This document shows positions 41,053-51,650 of a DNA stretch of 64,000 bases, piece by piece. The translations under genes were made by a program, and so were the position numbers. Position 1 is the stretch's first letter, and each line of letters opens with the position of its first letter. The notes below the pieces were generated by a model that saw only the letters and a list, made by a program, of their open reading frames with translations, did no database searches and was not told the DNA's origin. Origin of the DNA: Streptomyces zhihengii (GTDB taxonomy: Bacteria; Actinomycetota; Actinomycetes; Streptomycetales; Streptomycetaceae); contig NZ_JAFEJA010000001.1 of NCBI RefSeq assembly GCF_016919245.1, forward strand, positions 5,543,501 through 5,607,500. The letters run 5' to 3'.

Positions 41053-42111
41053 TCAGGCCCGGGTGTCCACGCCCACCTGCGACCAGGCCTTCAGCACCGC
41101 GTCGTGCTCCTCGCCCTCGCCGTAGCGCTCCGCGGCGGCGGCCACCGTCAGGCGGGCGAAGCTCGCGAAGTCCGCGTCCACCAAAAGGTCGCCGCCGGTG
41201 AGCACGTCGAACCAGATCTGGCCCGCCCGCTCCCAGGACCGCCCGCCGAGCCGGGTGGCGAGCAGGTAGAAGGCGTGGTTGGGGATGCCCGAGTTGATGT
41301 GCACCCCGCCGTTGTCGCGGCCGGTGCGGACGTAGTCGGCCATCGTCGCGGGCTGGGGGTCCTTGCCGAGCACGTCGTCGTCGTACGCGGTCCCGGGCGC
41401 CTTGAGGGAGCGCAGCGCCGTGCCGGTGACCCGCGGGGCGAGCAGCCCCGCGCCGATCAGCCAGTCCGCCTCGTCGGCGGTCTGCCCGAGGGTGCGCTGG
41501 CGCACCAGGGAGCCGACGACGTCGGAGACCGATTCGTTGAGGGCGCCCGGCTGGCCGAAGTAGCTGAGGTTGGCCGTGTACTGGGTCAGCCCGTGGGCCA
41601 GTTCGTGGGCGATCACGTCGACGGAGACGGTGAAGTCGAGGAAGATCTCGCCGTCGCCGTCGCCGAACACCATCTGCTCGCCGTTCCAGAAGGCGTTGCC
41701 GTACTTCTCGTCGTAGTGGACGGTCGCGTCGAGCGGCAGTCCCCGGCCGTCGACGGAGTTGCGTCCGTAGGCGTCCAGCAGCAGCTCGAAGGTGGCGCCG
41801 AGGCCCGCGTAGGCCCGGTTCACGGAGGCGTCCGCGACGGGGTCCTCGGCCTCGCGGCGGACCACGACGCCCGGCAGGTCGGTGCCGTTGCGCGCGTCGT
41901 GGAGGGTGCGGCGGGGGCCGGCGGCGGGGGCCGCGGCGGTGCGGGCGGCGGCGCCGGCGACCGTGGTCAGGCGCCGGCCGGTGCGCTGGGCCGCGTCCGC
42001 CTGGAGGGTGCGGCGGGCGGGGCCGGAGAGGGCGGGGTCGTCCGAGCGCGCCAGCCTGTCGAGGATGTGCGGCGGGACGATGGTGCAGAAGACCGGGGTG
42101 TGGTTGTCCAT
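41053..42111 (-). CDS. Protealysin-like M4 family metallopeptidase
   Basis: 352 residues from ATG (complement of 42109-42111). There is no signal peptide. The N-terminus (VFCTIVPPHILDRLAR) is the short protealysin-type propeptide, unlike the long propeptides of secreted thermolysins. HELAH gives His169, Glu170 and His173; NESVSDVVGS supplies the third zinc ligand and HINSGIPNHAFY the catalytic histidine. It is probably cytoplasmic until processed. AGGA touches the ATG, so the start is not certain; the frame extends 25 codons further. The adjacent emfourin gene marks a regulated protease-inhibitor pair. Confidence 0.93.
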   Translation of the reverse strand: MDNHTPVFCTIVPPHILDRLARSDDPALSGPARRTLQADAAQRTGRRLTTVAGAAARTAAAPAAGPRRTLHDARNGTDLPGVVVRREAEDPVADASVNRAYAGLGATFELLLDAYGRNSVDGRGLPLDATVHYDEKYGNAFWNGEQMVFGDGDGEIFLDFTVSVDVIAHELAHGLTQYTANLSYFGQPGALNESVSDVVGSLVRQRTLGQTADEADWLIGAGLLAPRVTGTALRSLKAPGTAYDDDVLGKDPQPATMADYVRTGRDNGGVHINSGIPNHAFYLLATRLGGRSWERAGQIWFDVLTGGDLLVDADFASFARLTVAAAAERYGEGEEHDAVLKAWSQVGVDTRA

Positions 42112-42222
42112 TCCTGGACAGTGGCAGCGCGCACGCGCGATGTCACGGAAAGTGAACACGATTACCGAAATGGAGTGATGTGCCACATCTGGGCTTTACT
42201 CATCGGTCGTCCCGCATACTGA

Positions 42223-44172
<1,950 letters not shown>

Positions 44173-44196
44173 TACGCCGCCCGGTCCCGGTGCGAG

Positions 44197-44234
44197 CGCC
44201 GGGTGTGCCCGAGTACGGGCACACCCGGCGTTTT
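44197..44234 (+). terminator. Terminator after leuA
   Basis: A 15-bp perfect stem (44197-44211 with 44216-44230), AGTA loop and TTTT tail: the most canonical gene-end terminator in the window. Confidence 0.92.
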
Positions 44235-44343
44235 CGCACCCCCCGGAGCGGGCTCCCGGTGCACCCGGATCCGGCCATGTCGGGGGCAACCTCCTTCCGG
44301 GGTGCTGACGTGACATCACTCGTGTGGCTAACATCACGTCCAC

Positions 44344-44359
44344 GCGGCAATGTTGCCGC
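44344..44359. promoter_or_regulatory. Palindrome upstream of the TerB-like gene
   Basis: GCGGCAA (44344-44350), TG, TTGCCGC (44353-44359): a perfect 7-bp inverted repeat 19 bp before the gene start. A second pair, GACGTGA (44307-44313) and TCACGTC (44334-44340), lies just upstream. Either could be an operator. Confidence 0.45.
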
Positions 44360-44378
44360 AGCATTGCGGAGGTGCGAC

Positions 44379-45071
44379 GTGCTGCCAACCCTGGGACATC
44401 TGGGCCGAAAAGTGCGGGTCTGCGGCATTCGTACGTCCTGGACCACCATCGGCGACGGCGAGTTCTTCTGCGCGGACTGCGGCGGCGACCGCAACTACCG
44501 CCGCCGGACCGGGCGCCGCCGGTTCACCCTCCTCGGGGTGCCGCTGCTCGGCCGGGGCAGTACCGGCCCCGTCGTCGAATGCGCCGCCTGCCACACCCAC
44601 TTCGGCCCCGACGCCCTCGACCACCCCACCACGGGCCGCTTCTCCGCGATGCTCCGCGACGCCGTGCACACGGTCGCCCTCGCCGTCCTCGCCTCCGGCG
44701 GGACCTCCTCGCGCTCGGTGCTGGAGACCGCCGTGCACACCGTCCGCGCCGCCGGGCTCGACGGCTGCACCGAGGACCAGCTCGTCTCCCTGATCGACGA
44801 CCTCGCCGCCGACACCGGCCGGTACGTCGCCGACACCACGCCCTACGGCGCGGCCCTCGCCATCGAGCTCCACGAGGCACTGGAGCCGCTGGCCCCCCAT
44901 CTCGCCCCGGCGGGACGGGAGTCGATCCTCCTCCAGGGCGCCCGGATCGCCCTCGCCGACGGCCCCTACACCCAGGCCGAGCGGGAGGTCCTCACCACCG
45001 TGGGCGCGGCCCTGCGGCTCGGCGAGGACGACACCGCCCGCCTGATGGAGATGGCCCGCGCACCGTTCTGA
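44379..45071 (+). CDS. TerB-like protein with N-terminal zinc ribbon
   Basis: 230 residues from GTG 44379, five bases after GGAGGT. The first 70 residues carry two cysteine pairs (FFCADCGGDRNY and VECAACHTHFG), a zinc-ribbon-like module. The rest is a helical TerB-like domain; its final part (ARIALADGPYTQAEREVLTTVGAALRL) matches the acidic TerB pattern. TerB domains occur in tellurite-resistance and membrane-associated stress systems. No other ter genes are adjacent, so its function is open. Confidence 0.85.
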   Translation: MLPTLGHLGRKVRVCGIRTSWTTIGDGEFFCADCGGDRNYRRRTGRRRFTLLGVPLLGRGSTGPVVECAACHTHFGPDALDHPTTGRFSAMLRDAVHTVALAVLASGGTSSRSVLETAVHTVRAAGLDGCTEDQLVSLIDDLAADTGRYVADTTPYGAALAIELHEALEPLAPHLAPAGRESILLQGARIALADGPYTQAEREVLTTVGAALRLGEDDTARLMEMARAPF

Positions 45072-45239
45072 CCCCCACCCGGACGCACCCCGTACTCCCC
45101 GCGGAGCAGCGGCACCGACGGGGCCGCCCCCGGGAGTACCCGGCATCTCGGCCTCCCGCGCGACGTGGGCGGCGCTCCCCGACGGGACGCTGGTGACGCA
45201 GATCCGTCACCAGGACGCCCGTACGAAGGGGAGACACCC

Positions 45240-47372
45240 ATGGGGCCTTTACCGCCAGCCGTCGCGACACCGCCGGTGAAACCGCCCGCCCGCCGCGGCG
45301 GGCGGCGCGCCCTGCCCTGGGCCGTCGTGCTGCTGTGGGCCGCCGTCCTCGCCCTCGCCCTGCCCTTCGCCGGCAAGCTCGGCGACGCGCAGCGGGACAA
45401 CGTCGTCGACTACCTGCCCGCGAGCGCCGACTCCACCCGGGCCGCCCGCGTCGAACAGGCCCTGCCCGGCGGGGAGTCCACCGAACTGGTCGTCGTCTAC
45501 CACCGCGAGGCCGGGCTCACCGGCGCCGACCGGGCCCTCGCCGAGCGGCGGCTGGCGGAGATCACCGGGGCCCACGACTTCGGGGACGCCCCGGCCGAGG
45601 GCATCCCGTCGCAGGACGGCACCACCCTGATGTACCCCCTGACGACCACCGCCCCCGGCACCGACAACGACGCGCGCATCGCCCTCGTGGACGACGTGCG
45701 CGAACGCCTCGCGGCCGACGTGAGCGACGGGCTGCGCGCCGAGCTCGGCGGCCCCGGCGCGCTGGCGAGCGACATGGAGAAGGTCTTCGAGACCATCGAC
45801 GGCACCCTCATGATCGCCACCGTGCTGGTCGTCGCCGTCCTGCTGATCATCACCTACCGCAGCCCGTTCCTGTGGCTGGTGCCGCTCCTCGTCGTCGGTG
45901 CGGCGGCCGTCGCCTCCCAGGCCCTCGTATACGGTCTGGTCCGCGGCTTCGACCTGACCGTCACCAGCCAGAGCGCCGCGATCATGACCGTGCTCGTCTT
46001 CGGCGCCGGCACCGACTACGCCCTGCTGCTGGTCGCCCGCTACCGCGAGGAACTCCGCCGCATCGCCCACCCGCACGACGCGATGCTCGCCGCCCTGCGC
46101 GGCTGCGGACCCGCCGTGCTCGCCTCCTCCGGCACGGTCGCGGCCGGCCTGCTGTGCCTGCTCGCCGCCGACCTCAACAGCGCGAGCGGCCTCGGCCCGG
46201 TCGGCGCCGTCGGCGTGGTCTGCGCGCTCGCGGCCATGCTCACCCTGCTGCCCGCCGTCCTGGTGCTGCTCGGCCGCCGGGTGTTCTGGCCGCTCGTGCC
46301 CGTCCACGGCTCCGAGCCCCCGCACCGCCGCTCGCTGTTCGCCGCCATGGGCGGCTCCGCCGGGCGCCGGCCCGGTGTGGTGCTGGCGGCCGGCGCGCTC
46401 GTGCTCGGCGCCCTCGCCCTCGGCACCCTGAACCAGCCCGGCGACCTCGCCCAGGAGGACAGCTTCACCGACCGGCCCGAGTCGGTGTCGGCGACGCTGC
46501 TCCTCGGCGAGGCGTACCCCGGGCGGAGCAGTCAGCCCATCACCGTCGTCGTCCCCGCGGACACCACGGACGCCGCCCTGGAGCGGGCCCGCGCCACCGA
46601 GGGCGTCGTGCGCGCCGAGCCCGGCCGCTCCGGCGGCGGCTGGAGCGAGATCACCGTGCTGGCGAAGGACGCGCCCGAGACCCCGGGCGAGAGACGGACC
46701 ATCGAGGCCCTGCGCGCCGGGCTGGACGGCGGCCACGTCGGCGGCCCCGGCGCGCAGCAACTGGACCTGGCGGAGACCAACGCGCGCGACCGGCGGGTGG
46801 TCATCCCGCTCGTGCTCGTCGCGGTCCTGCTGATCCTCGTCGCCCTGCTGCGCAGCCTGGTCGCCCCGCTGATCCTCACCGCCGCCGTCGTCGCCGTGTG
46901 GGGGGCCGTCACCGGCCTCGGCGGCCTGGTCTTCGAACCGCTCCTGGGCTTCGAGGGCATCGACCCCGGCATCCCGCTGCTGTCGTTCGTGTTCCTGGTC
47001 GCGCTCGGCGTCGACTACGGCATCTTCCTGATGCACCGGATGCGCGAGGAGTCCCTCGCGGGCGCCGACCCGCGCGCCGCGGCCCTGACCGCGCTGCGCA
47101 CCACCGGCGGGGTCATCGCCTCGGCGGGCATCGTGCTGGCGGCGACGTTCACCGTGCTGATGAACCTGCCGCTGGTGCCACTGGTGGAGATGGGCTTCCT
47201 CGTCGCGGTGGGCGTCCTGCTCGACACTTTCCTGGTGCGCACCTACCTGGTCACCGCGGTCAGCGTGCTGCTGCGCGAACGGGTCTGGTGGCCGGGCCCG
47301 TTGAGCCGGCGCCGCCCGCCGGCCCCGGCGCCGGAGCCCGCCGCCGTCCGCGAACCGGCGTCCGCGGGCTGA
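45240..47372 (+). CDS. MMPL/RND family transporter
   Basis: 710 residues from ATG 45240 (GGGGAG upstream). Two RND-type repeats: each has one N-terminal helix, a large extracytoplasmic loop and a block of five helices (about residues 180-345 and 515-680). Conserved intramembrane segments FGAGTDYALLLVARYREEL and VALGVDYGIFLMHRMREES carry the proton-relay aspartates. Members export lipids, siderophores or antibiotics. The gene precedes a two-component system by 75 bp, so it may be under its control. Confidence 0.92.
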   Translation: MGPLPPAVATPPVKPPARRGGRRALPWAVVLLWAAVLALALPFAGKLGDAQRDNVVDYLPASADSTRAARVEQALPGGESTELVVVYHREAGLTGADRALAERRLAEITGAHDFGDAPAEGIPSQDGTTLMYPLTTTAPGTDNDARIALVDDVRERLAADVSDGLRAELGGPGALASDMEKVFETIDGTLMIATVLVVAVLLIITYRSPFLWLVPLLVVGAAAVASQALVYGLVRGFDLTVTSQSAAIMTVLVFGAGTDYALLLVARYREELRRIAHPHDAMLAALRGCGPAVLASSGTVAAGLLCLLAADLNSASGLGPVGAVGVVCALAAMLTLLPAVLVLLGRRVFWPLVPVHGSEPPHRRSLFAAMGGSAGRRPGVVLAAGALVLGALALGTLNQPGDLAQEDSFTDRPESVSATLLLGEAYPGRSSQPITVVVPADTTDAALERARATEGVVRAEPGRSGGGWSEITVLAKDAPETPGERRTIEALRAGLDGGHVGGPGAQQLDLAETNARDRRVVIPLVLVAVLLILVALLRSLVAPLILTAAVVAVWGAVTGLGGLVFEPLLGFEGIDPGIPLLSFVFLVALGVDYGIFLMHRMREESLAGADPRAAALTALRTTGGVIASAGIVLAATFTVLMNLPLVPLVEMGFLVAVGVLLDTFLVRTYLVTAVSVLLRERVWWPGPLSRRRPPAPAPEPAAVREPASAG

Positions 47373-47447
47373 ACGCCTGGCCCTGCCGGGACCGCCCGGC
47401 CCCGGCGGGCCCCGTCCGGCCCGCGCCCATGACGGAGGATGGAGCCC

Positions 47448-48674
47448 GTGGAACTGCTGTCCGACAACGCGGCGCCGCCCGGCGCACCCCGCATCGGCGA
47501 GCGGGTGCTCAACGCGATCAGCCGCGACCCGCTCACCGCCCCCCACCGCAGGCGCAACGACGCGGTCCTCACCGTGCTGGTCGGCGCGGTGACGGTGCTG
47601 CTCGCCCTGCTCGCCGACGACGGGCGCCGCCCGGGCCCGCTCGGCTGGGCGCTGCTCGCCGGCTGCGTCCTGCCGCTGGCGAAGCGGCGCTCACGGCCCG
47701 GCCTCGTGCTGTTCGCGGTGGTGGCGTGCGTCGCGCCGTACCACGCGCTCGACAACAGCCACATGGCCCCGGTGCCGGCCTCGCTGCTCGCCCTGTACAC
47801 CTACGCCGTCACGGCCCGGCCGCTGCACACGCTGCTGGCGGGCTGCGGCATCGTCTGCGTCACCCTCGCGGTGATGTTCCGCATCGGCTCCCACGAGGGC
47901 TTCGAGTCGCTGCGCACCTCGGGCTGGATCATCGCCGCCCTGGTCTGCGGGGTCGACGTCCGCGTCTACCGGCTCTACATCGCCTCCGTCGTCGGCCGCG
48001 CCGAGCGGGCCGAACGGACCCGCGAGGAGGAGGCCGCCCGCCGGGTCGCCGAGGAACGCCTGCGGATCGCGCGCGATCTGCACGACCTGCTCGCGCACTC
48101 GATCACGCTCATCGGCGTCCAGACCTCGGTCGCCTCCCACGTTCTCACCGTCGATCCCGAACGCCTGGACCGTGCCGCGATCGCCGCGGCGCTGGAGGAC
48201 ATCGCGGAGACCTGCCGGACCGCCCGCGGCGAACTGCGCACCACCCTGGAGGTGCTGCGCGCCGACGGCCCCGAGTGCGACGGCCCGCTGCCCGATCTGG
48301 CGGCCCTGCCCGGCCTCGTCCGCACCGCGGGCGCCCGGCTGGATCTGCGCACCGGCGACGGGCCGCTGCCGCCGGCGGTCGCCGCCGCGGCCTACCGCAT
48401 AGTCCAGGAGTCCCTCACCAACGCGGTCCGGCACGCGGGCCCGGACGTGCGCGTCGACGTGCGGCTGGAGCGCCTCGCGGACAGCCTGCGGGTCACCGTG
48501 ACCGACGACGGCCGGGGGCCGGCCGCCGGGCCCGGCGGCGGCTTCGGCATCATCGGCATGCGCGAACGGGCCCGCAGCGTCGGCGGCACCCTCACGACCG
48601 GCCCCCGCCCCGGACAGCCCGGCTACGAGGTCGCCGCCCTTCTCCCGCTCCAGCCCTCGGAGGCCCCCGCATGA
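47448..48674 (+). CDS. Sensor histidine kinase (HisKA_3, NarL/DesK type)
   Basis: 408 residues from GTG 47448, nine bases after GGAGG (47434-47438); ATG 47439 would touch that site. Four to five membrane helices fill about residues 35-165. The dimerisation helix contains the phosphoacceptor His in IARDLHDLLAHSITLIGVQ; the ATPase domain has QESLTNAVRHAG, DDGRG and GFGIIGMRERA. The gene's last codons fall in a 38-bp segment that is duplicated just downstream. It pairs with the response regulator that follows. Confidence 0.93.
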   Translation: MELLSDNAAPPGAPRIGERVLNAISRDPLTAPHRRRNDAVLTVLVGAVTVLLALLADDGRRPGPLGWALLAGCVLPLAKRRSRPGLVLFAVVACVAPYHALDNSHMAPVPASLLALYTYAVTARPLHTLLAGCGIVCVTLAVMFRIGSHEGFESLRTSGWIIAALVCGVDVRVYRLYIASVVGRAERAERTREEEAARRVAEERLRIARDLHDLLAHSITLIGVQTSVASHVLTVDPERLDRAAIAAALEDIAETCRTARGELRTTLEVLRADGPECDGPLPDLAALPGLVRTAGARLDLRTGDGPLPPAVAAAAYRIVQESLTNAVRHAGPDVRVDVRLERLADSLRVTVTDDGRGPAAGPGGGFGIIGMRERARSVGGTLTTGPRPGQPGYEVAALLPLQPSEAPA

Positions 48675-48712
48675 CCCTTCTCCCGCTCCAGCCCTCGGAG
48701 GCCCTTGCATGA
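48637..48712 (+). repeat. 38-bp tandem duplication at the kinase/regulator junction
   Basis: 48637-48674 and 48675-48712 are direct tandem copies with two mismatches. Each copy includes the coding sequence for PLLPLQPSEA, a GGAGG-like site and ATGA. A third, shorter look-alike (GGAGG, spacer, ATGAT) occurs at the true regulator start at 48774-48790. Confidence 0.9.
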
Positions 48713-48785
48713 TGCGTCTCGCGCTCCCGGCGACCGGGGGCCCGCGCACGGCCCCTGCGCCGCTCCGGCACCCGGAGGCCCGCTC

Positions 48786-49451
48786 ATGATCCGTGTGCTG
48801 CTCGCGGACGACCAGACGCTCGTGCGCGCCGCCTTCGCGATGCTCGTCGAGTCGGCCGGCGACATGGAGGTCGTCGGCCAGGCGGGCACGGGCGCCGAGG
48901 CCGTCGCCCTCGCCCGCTCGGAGCGGGCGGACCTCGTCGTGATGGACATCCGCATGCCCGAACTCGACGGCATCGAGGCGACCCGGCTGATCGCCGCGGA
49001 CGAGGACATGGCGGGCGTGAAGGTCCTCGTGCTGACCACCTACGACACCGACGACCACATCGTGGAGGCGCTGCGCGCCGGCGCCTCGGGATTCCTGGTG
49101 AAGGACACCAGACCGGCCGACCTGCTGGCCGCCATCCGCACGGTCGCCGCGGGCGAGTCCCTGCTCTCCCCGGGCCCGACCGCCCGGCTGATCGCCCGCT
49201 TCCTCAGCACCCCCGGCCTGCCCCGCACGGCCGGCGGCCCCGACGACCTCACCGACCGCGAACGCCAGGTGCTCCGCCTCGTCGCCCGCGGCCTCAACAA
49301 CACCGAGATCGCCGAGTCCCTGGGCCTGAGCCCGCTCACGGCCAAGACCCACGTCAGCCGCATCATGGGCAAGCTCGCCGCCCGCGACCGCGCCCAACTG
49401 GTCATCGTCGCCTACGAGTCGGGCCTGGTCACCCCGGGCGCCCCGGAGTGA
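48786..49451 (+). CDS. Response regulator, NarL/LuxR family
   Basis: 221 residues from ATG 48786, seven bases after GGAGG (48774-48778). The receiver domain starts MIRVLLADDQTLVRAAFAML, with the phosphoacceptor Asp in DLVVMDIRMPELDG and the Thr and Lys in LTTYD and GFLVKDTRP. The C-terminal LuxR helix-turn-helix is LTDRERQVLRLVARGLNNTEIAESL followed by SPLTAKTHVSRIM. ATG starts inside the upstream duplication are in other contexts and not needed. The MMPL transporter upstream is a plausible target. Confidence 0.94.
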   Translation: MIRVLLADDQTLVRAAFAMLVESAGDMEVVGQAGTGAEAVALARSERADLVVMDIRMPELDGIEATRLIAADEDMAGVKVLVLTTYDTDDHIVEALRAGASGFLVKDTRPADLLAAIRTVAAGESLLSPGPTARLIARFLSTPGLPRTAGGPDDLTDRERQVLRLVARGLNNTEIAESLGLSPLTAKTHVSRIMGKLAARDRAQLVIVAYESGLVTPGAPE

Positions 49452-49511
49452 GCGCGCCCGGCTGATCGCGCCCGCGCACCCCGACGGGCCCCGCGCGGGC
49501 TGAAGGGCCGG

Positions 49512-49630
49512 TGAACGTTGACGCGCGCTGAGGGGCCGGCGAACGTCGACGGGCCCCGCGCACGCCGAGCGGCCCGCGAACGTCGACGCGCGCACACGCC
49601 GACGGGCCCCGCACACGCCGACGGGCCCGG
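49512..49630. repeat. Imperfect repeats around GAACGTCGACG
   Basis: GAACGTTGACG (49512) and two GAACGTCGACG copies (about 49541 and 49577) are interleaved with ACGCCGACGGGCCCC units up to 49630. They fill the gap between the response regulator and the ferredoxin reductase. No gene is seen. Confidence 0.55.
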
Positions 49631-49655
49631 CGGCTTCCGCCACCGGGCCCGTCGG
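49618..49655. terminator. Bidirectional terminator
   Basis: A 13-bp perfect stem (49618-49630 with 49643-49655) and 12-nt loop between two convergent genes. Confidence 0.7.
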
Positions 49656-49698
49656 TTCGAGCGACCGTCCTGCGCGCCGCCCGTCGGGAGCTCGCGCC

Positions 49699-51066
49699 TC
49701 AGGCGCCGCTCGCCTTGAGCATGTCCTCGCGCTCGACGATCTTCACGCGCTCACGGCCCTGGGGCTCGCCCAGCGCCTTCTCGGCGGCGTCGAGCCGGTA
49801 CCAGCCGTCCCAGGTGGTCCAGCGGACGCCGCGGCCGGAGAGGAAGCCCTCGACGGCCTCGGGCTCGGGGCTGGCCGGGGTCTGGAGGCGGTCGGCGGCG
49901 TAGTCGGCCAGCAGGTTGGCGACGGTCTCGTTGGCGTCGCCCTTGGTGTGGCCGATGAGGCCGACCGGGCCGCGGCGGATCCAGCCGGTGACGTAGGTGG
50001 AGTCCAGGTGCTCGCCGGACTCCTCGATCACCCGGCCGCCCGCGTCGGGGACGGTGCCCGACGCGACGTCCCAGGGGAGCTTCGGCAGCTCGTCGGAGAG
50101 GTAGCCCACGGCCCGGTAGACCGCCGTGACGTCCCAGTCCTTGAACTCGCCGGTGCCCTTGACGTTGCCCGTGCCGTCGAGCTCGGTGCGCTCGGTGCGC
50201 AGGCCCACGACCTTGCCGTCCTCGCCGAGGATCTCCGAGGGGGACTCGAAGAAGTGCAGGAACAGCTTGTGCGGGCGCTCGCCGACGTCGCGGATCGCCC
50301 AGTTCTCCAGCGTCTTCGCGACCATGTCCGCCTGCTTGTTGCCGCGGCGGGTCTCGATGGAGCCGGCGTCGTAGTCGATGTCCTCGGGGTCGACGATGAC
50401 CTCGATGGTGGGGGAGTGGTCCAGCTCGCGGAGCTCCATCGGGCTGAACTTCGCCTGCGCCGGGCCGCGCCGGCCGAAGACGTGGATCTCCTTGGCCCGG
50501 TTGGCCTTCAGGCCCTCGTGGACGTTCGGCGGGATCTCGGTCGGCAGCAGCTCCTCGGCGGTCTTCGCGAGGATGCGGGCCACGTCGAGGGCGACGTTGC
50601 CGACACCGAGCACGGCCACCTTCTCGGCCTCCAGCGACCAGGTGCGGGGCCAGTCCGGGTGCCCGTCGTACCAGGAGACGAAGTCGGCCGCGCCGTGGGA
50701 GCCGTCCAGCTCGACGCCCGGGATGTCGAGCGCCCGGTCCGCCGTCGCGCCGGTGGAGAAGATCACCGCGTCGTAGAAGGCGCGCAGGTCGTCCAGGGTG
50801 ATGTCGGTGCCGTAGTCCACGTTGCCGAAGAGGCGGATCTGCGGCTTGTCGAGCACCTGGTGCAGGGCGGTGATGATGCCCTTGATGCGCGGGTGGTCGG
50901 GGGCGACGCCGTAACGGATCAGGCCGAAGGGAGCGGGCATGCGCTCGAAGAGATCGATGGAGACGCCGGGTTCGGCGGCTGCCACCTCGGACTTCAGCAG
51001 CGCATCGGCGGCGTAGATACCGGCGGGGCCGGCTCCGACGATGGCTACCCGCAGGGGGCGGGGCAT
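49699..51066 (-). CDS. Ferredoxin-NADP(+) reductase, FprA/adrenodoxin-reductase type
   Basis: 455 residues from ATG (complement of 51064-51066), with GAAGGG about eight bases upstream. The FAD-binding motif is VAIVGAGPAGIYAADALL and the NADP-binding motif VAVLGVGNVALDVARIL; PAPFGLIRYGVAPDH and YVTGWIRRGPVGLIGHTKGD are hallmarks of the family. The enzyme transfers electrons between NADPH and ferredoxin, serving cytochromes P450 or iron-sulfur assembly. An iron-box-like inverted repeat at 51114-51131 suggests DmdR1/IdeR-type control. The open frame upstream of 51066 is not protein-like. Confidence 0.93.
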   Translation of the reverse strand: MPRPLRVAIVGAGPAGIYAADALLKSEVAAAEPGVSIDLFERMPAPFGLIRYGVAPDHPRIKGIITALHQVLDKPQIRLFGNVDYGTDITLDDLRAFYDAVIFSTGATADRALDIPGVELDGSHGAADFVSWYDGHPDWPRTWSLEAEKVAVLGVGNVALDVARILAKTAEELLPTEIPPNVHEGLKANRAKEIHVFGRRGPAQAKFSPMELRELDHSPTIEVIVDPEDIDYDAGSIETRRGNKQADMVAKTLENWAIRDVGERPHKLFLHFFESPSEILGEDGKVVGLRTERTELDGTGNVKGTGEFKDWDVTAVYRAVGYLSDELPKLPWDVASGTVPDAGGRVIEESGEHLDSTYVTGWIRRGPVGLIGHTKGDANETVANLLADYAADRLQTPASPEPEAVEGFLSGRGVRWTTWDGWYRLDAAEKALGEPQGRERVKIVEREDMLKASGA

Positions 51067-51431
51067 GGCAGGTTCCCTTCGAGCGGCGACAAGAGGCTCG
51101 TCGACAACCCTAAACAAAGGCAAGCCTAAGTCTGTACCCGGTCCCCTTCTATGAGCCCATAAGGCAGACTTATGAGTTCTCAAAGATCCACTTGACGATG
51201 CTTCCCCGGCGCCTCCCCGCCCCTCCCCGGCCGGTGCCGCGGGCGCCGTCCGCGGGAGCGCCGCACGGCTGCCGGGCGGCTTCCCGAGTGCCGCCGGAGC
51301 GCCGTCGGAGGGCCGTCGGAGGGCCCCGTCACCCGGGACACGCCGCATCCGCTCGCCGGATCGGGGCGCCGCGCGGTGGAGACTGACCGTCTGATCGCGG
51401 CAGCTCTGCCCAGGGAAGGGGGGCGCACGCC
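51067..51431. other. Divergent intergenic region
   Basis: Besides the iron-box-like site it holds CATAAG (51158-51163) and CTTATG (51169-51174), a 6-bp inverted repeat with 5-bp spacer in the only distinctly AT-rich part. The remaining 51180-51431 is GC-rich and shows no gene I can support. Confidence 0.4.
51114..51131. promoter_or_regulatory. Iron-box-like site upstream of the ferredoxin reductase
   Basis: AAAGGCAAGCCTAAG (51116-51130) holds the inverted core AGGC-AA-GCCT and, read on minus, begins CTTAGGCTTGCC, similar to the DtxR/DmdR1 consensus TTAGGTTAGGCTAACCTAA in its first half. It sits 48 bp before the gene start. Confidence 0.5.
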
Positions 51432-51647
51432 ATGACCCTGCCCATCGGTACGTACGTCGTCGACACCCGCACCGGACGCGTGGGCCGGTTCATGGGGCCG
51501 GCCGGTCCGTTCGTCGCGCTGAGACCCGTCGGCGGCGGGCGCGAGTGGGAGTGCGAGCCCGAAGAGGTGCGCCCGGCCACCGCGGCGGAGCGGATCAGCG
51601 CCACGACGGCCTATGTGAACGCCCGCAGCCGCGGCGAGGTGACCTGA
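51432..51647 (+). CDS. Small protein of unknown function
   Basis: 71 residues from ATG 51432, with GGGGGG about nine bases upstream. The sequence (MTLPIGTYVVDTRTGRVGRF, then GGREWECEPEEVRPAT) looks like a small beta-rich domain of the kind found in many Streptomyces genomes next to regulatory genes. No signal peptide or membrane segment. I do not know its function. Confidence 0.75.
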   Translation: MTLPIGTYVVDTRTGRVGRFMGPAGPFVALRPVGGGREWECEPEEVRPATAAERISATTAYVNARSRGEVT

Positions 51648-51650
51648 CCC

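Noticed and set aside
45249..47546. A 765-codon minus-strand frame opposite the MMPL gene
   Set aside because: Gln/Arg/His/Gly-rich antisense shadow; the plus strand has clear transmembrane repeats.
49452..49700. CRISPR-like array from the GAACGTCGACG repeats
   Set aside because: Repeats are only 11 bp, irregularly spaced and mixed with GC-rich filler; no cas genes in the window.
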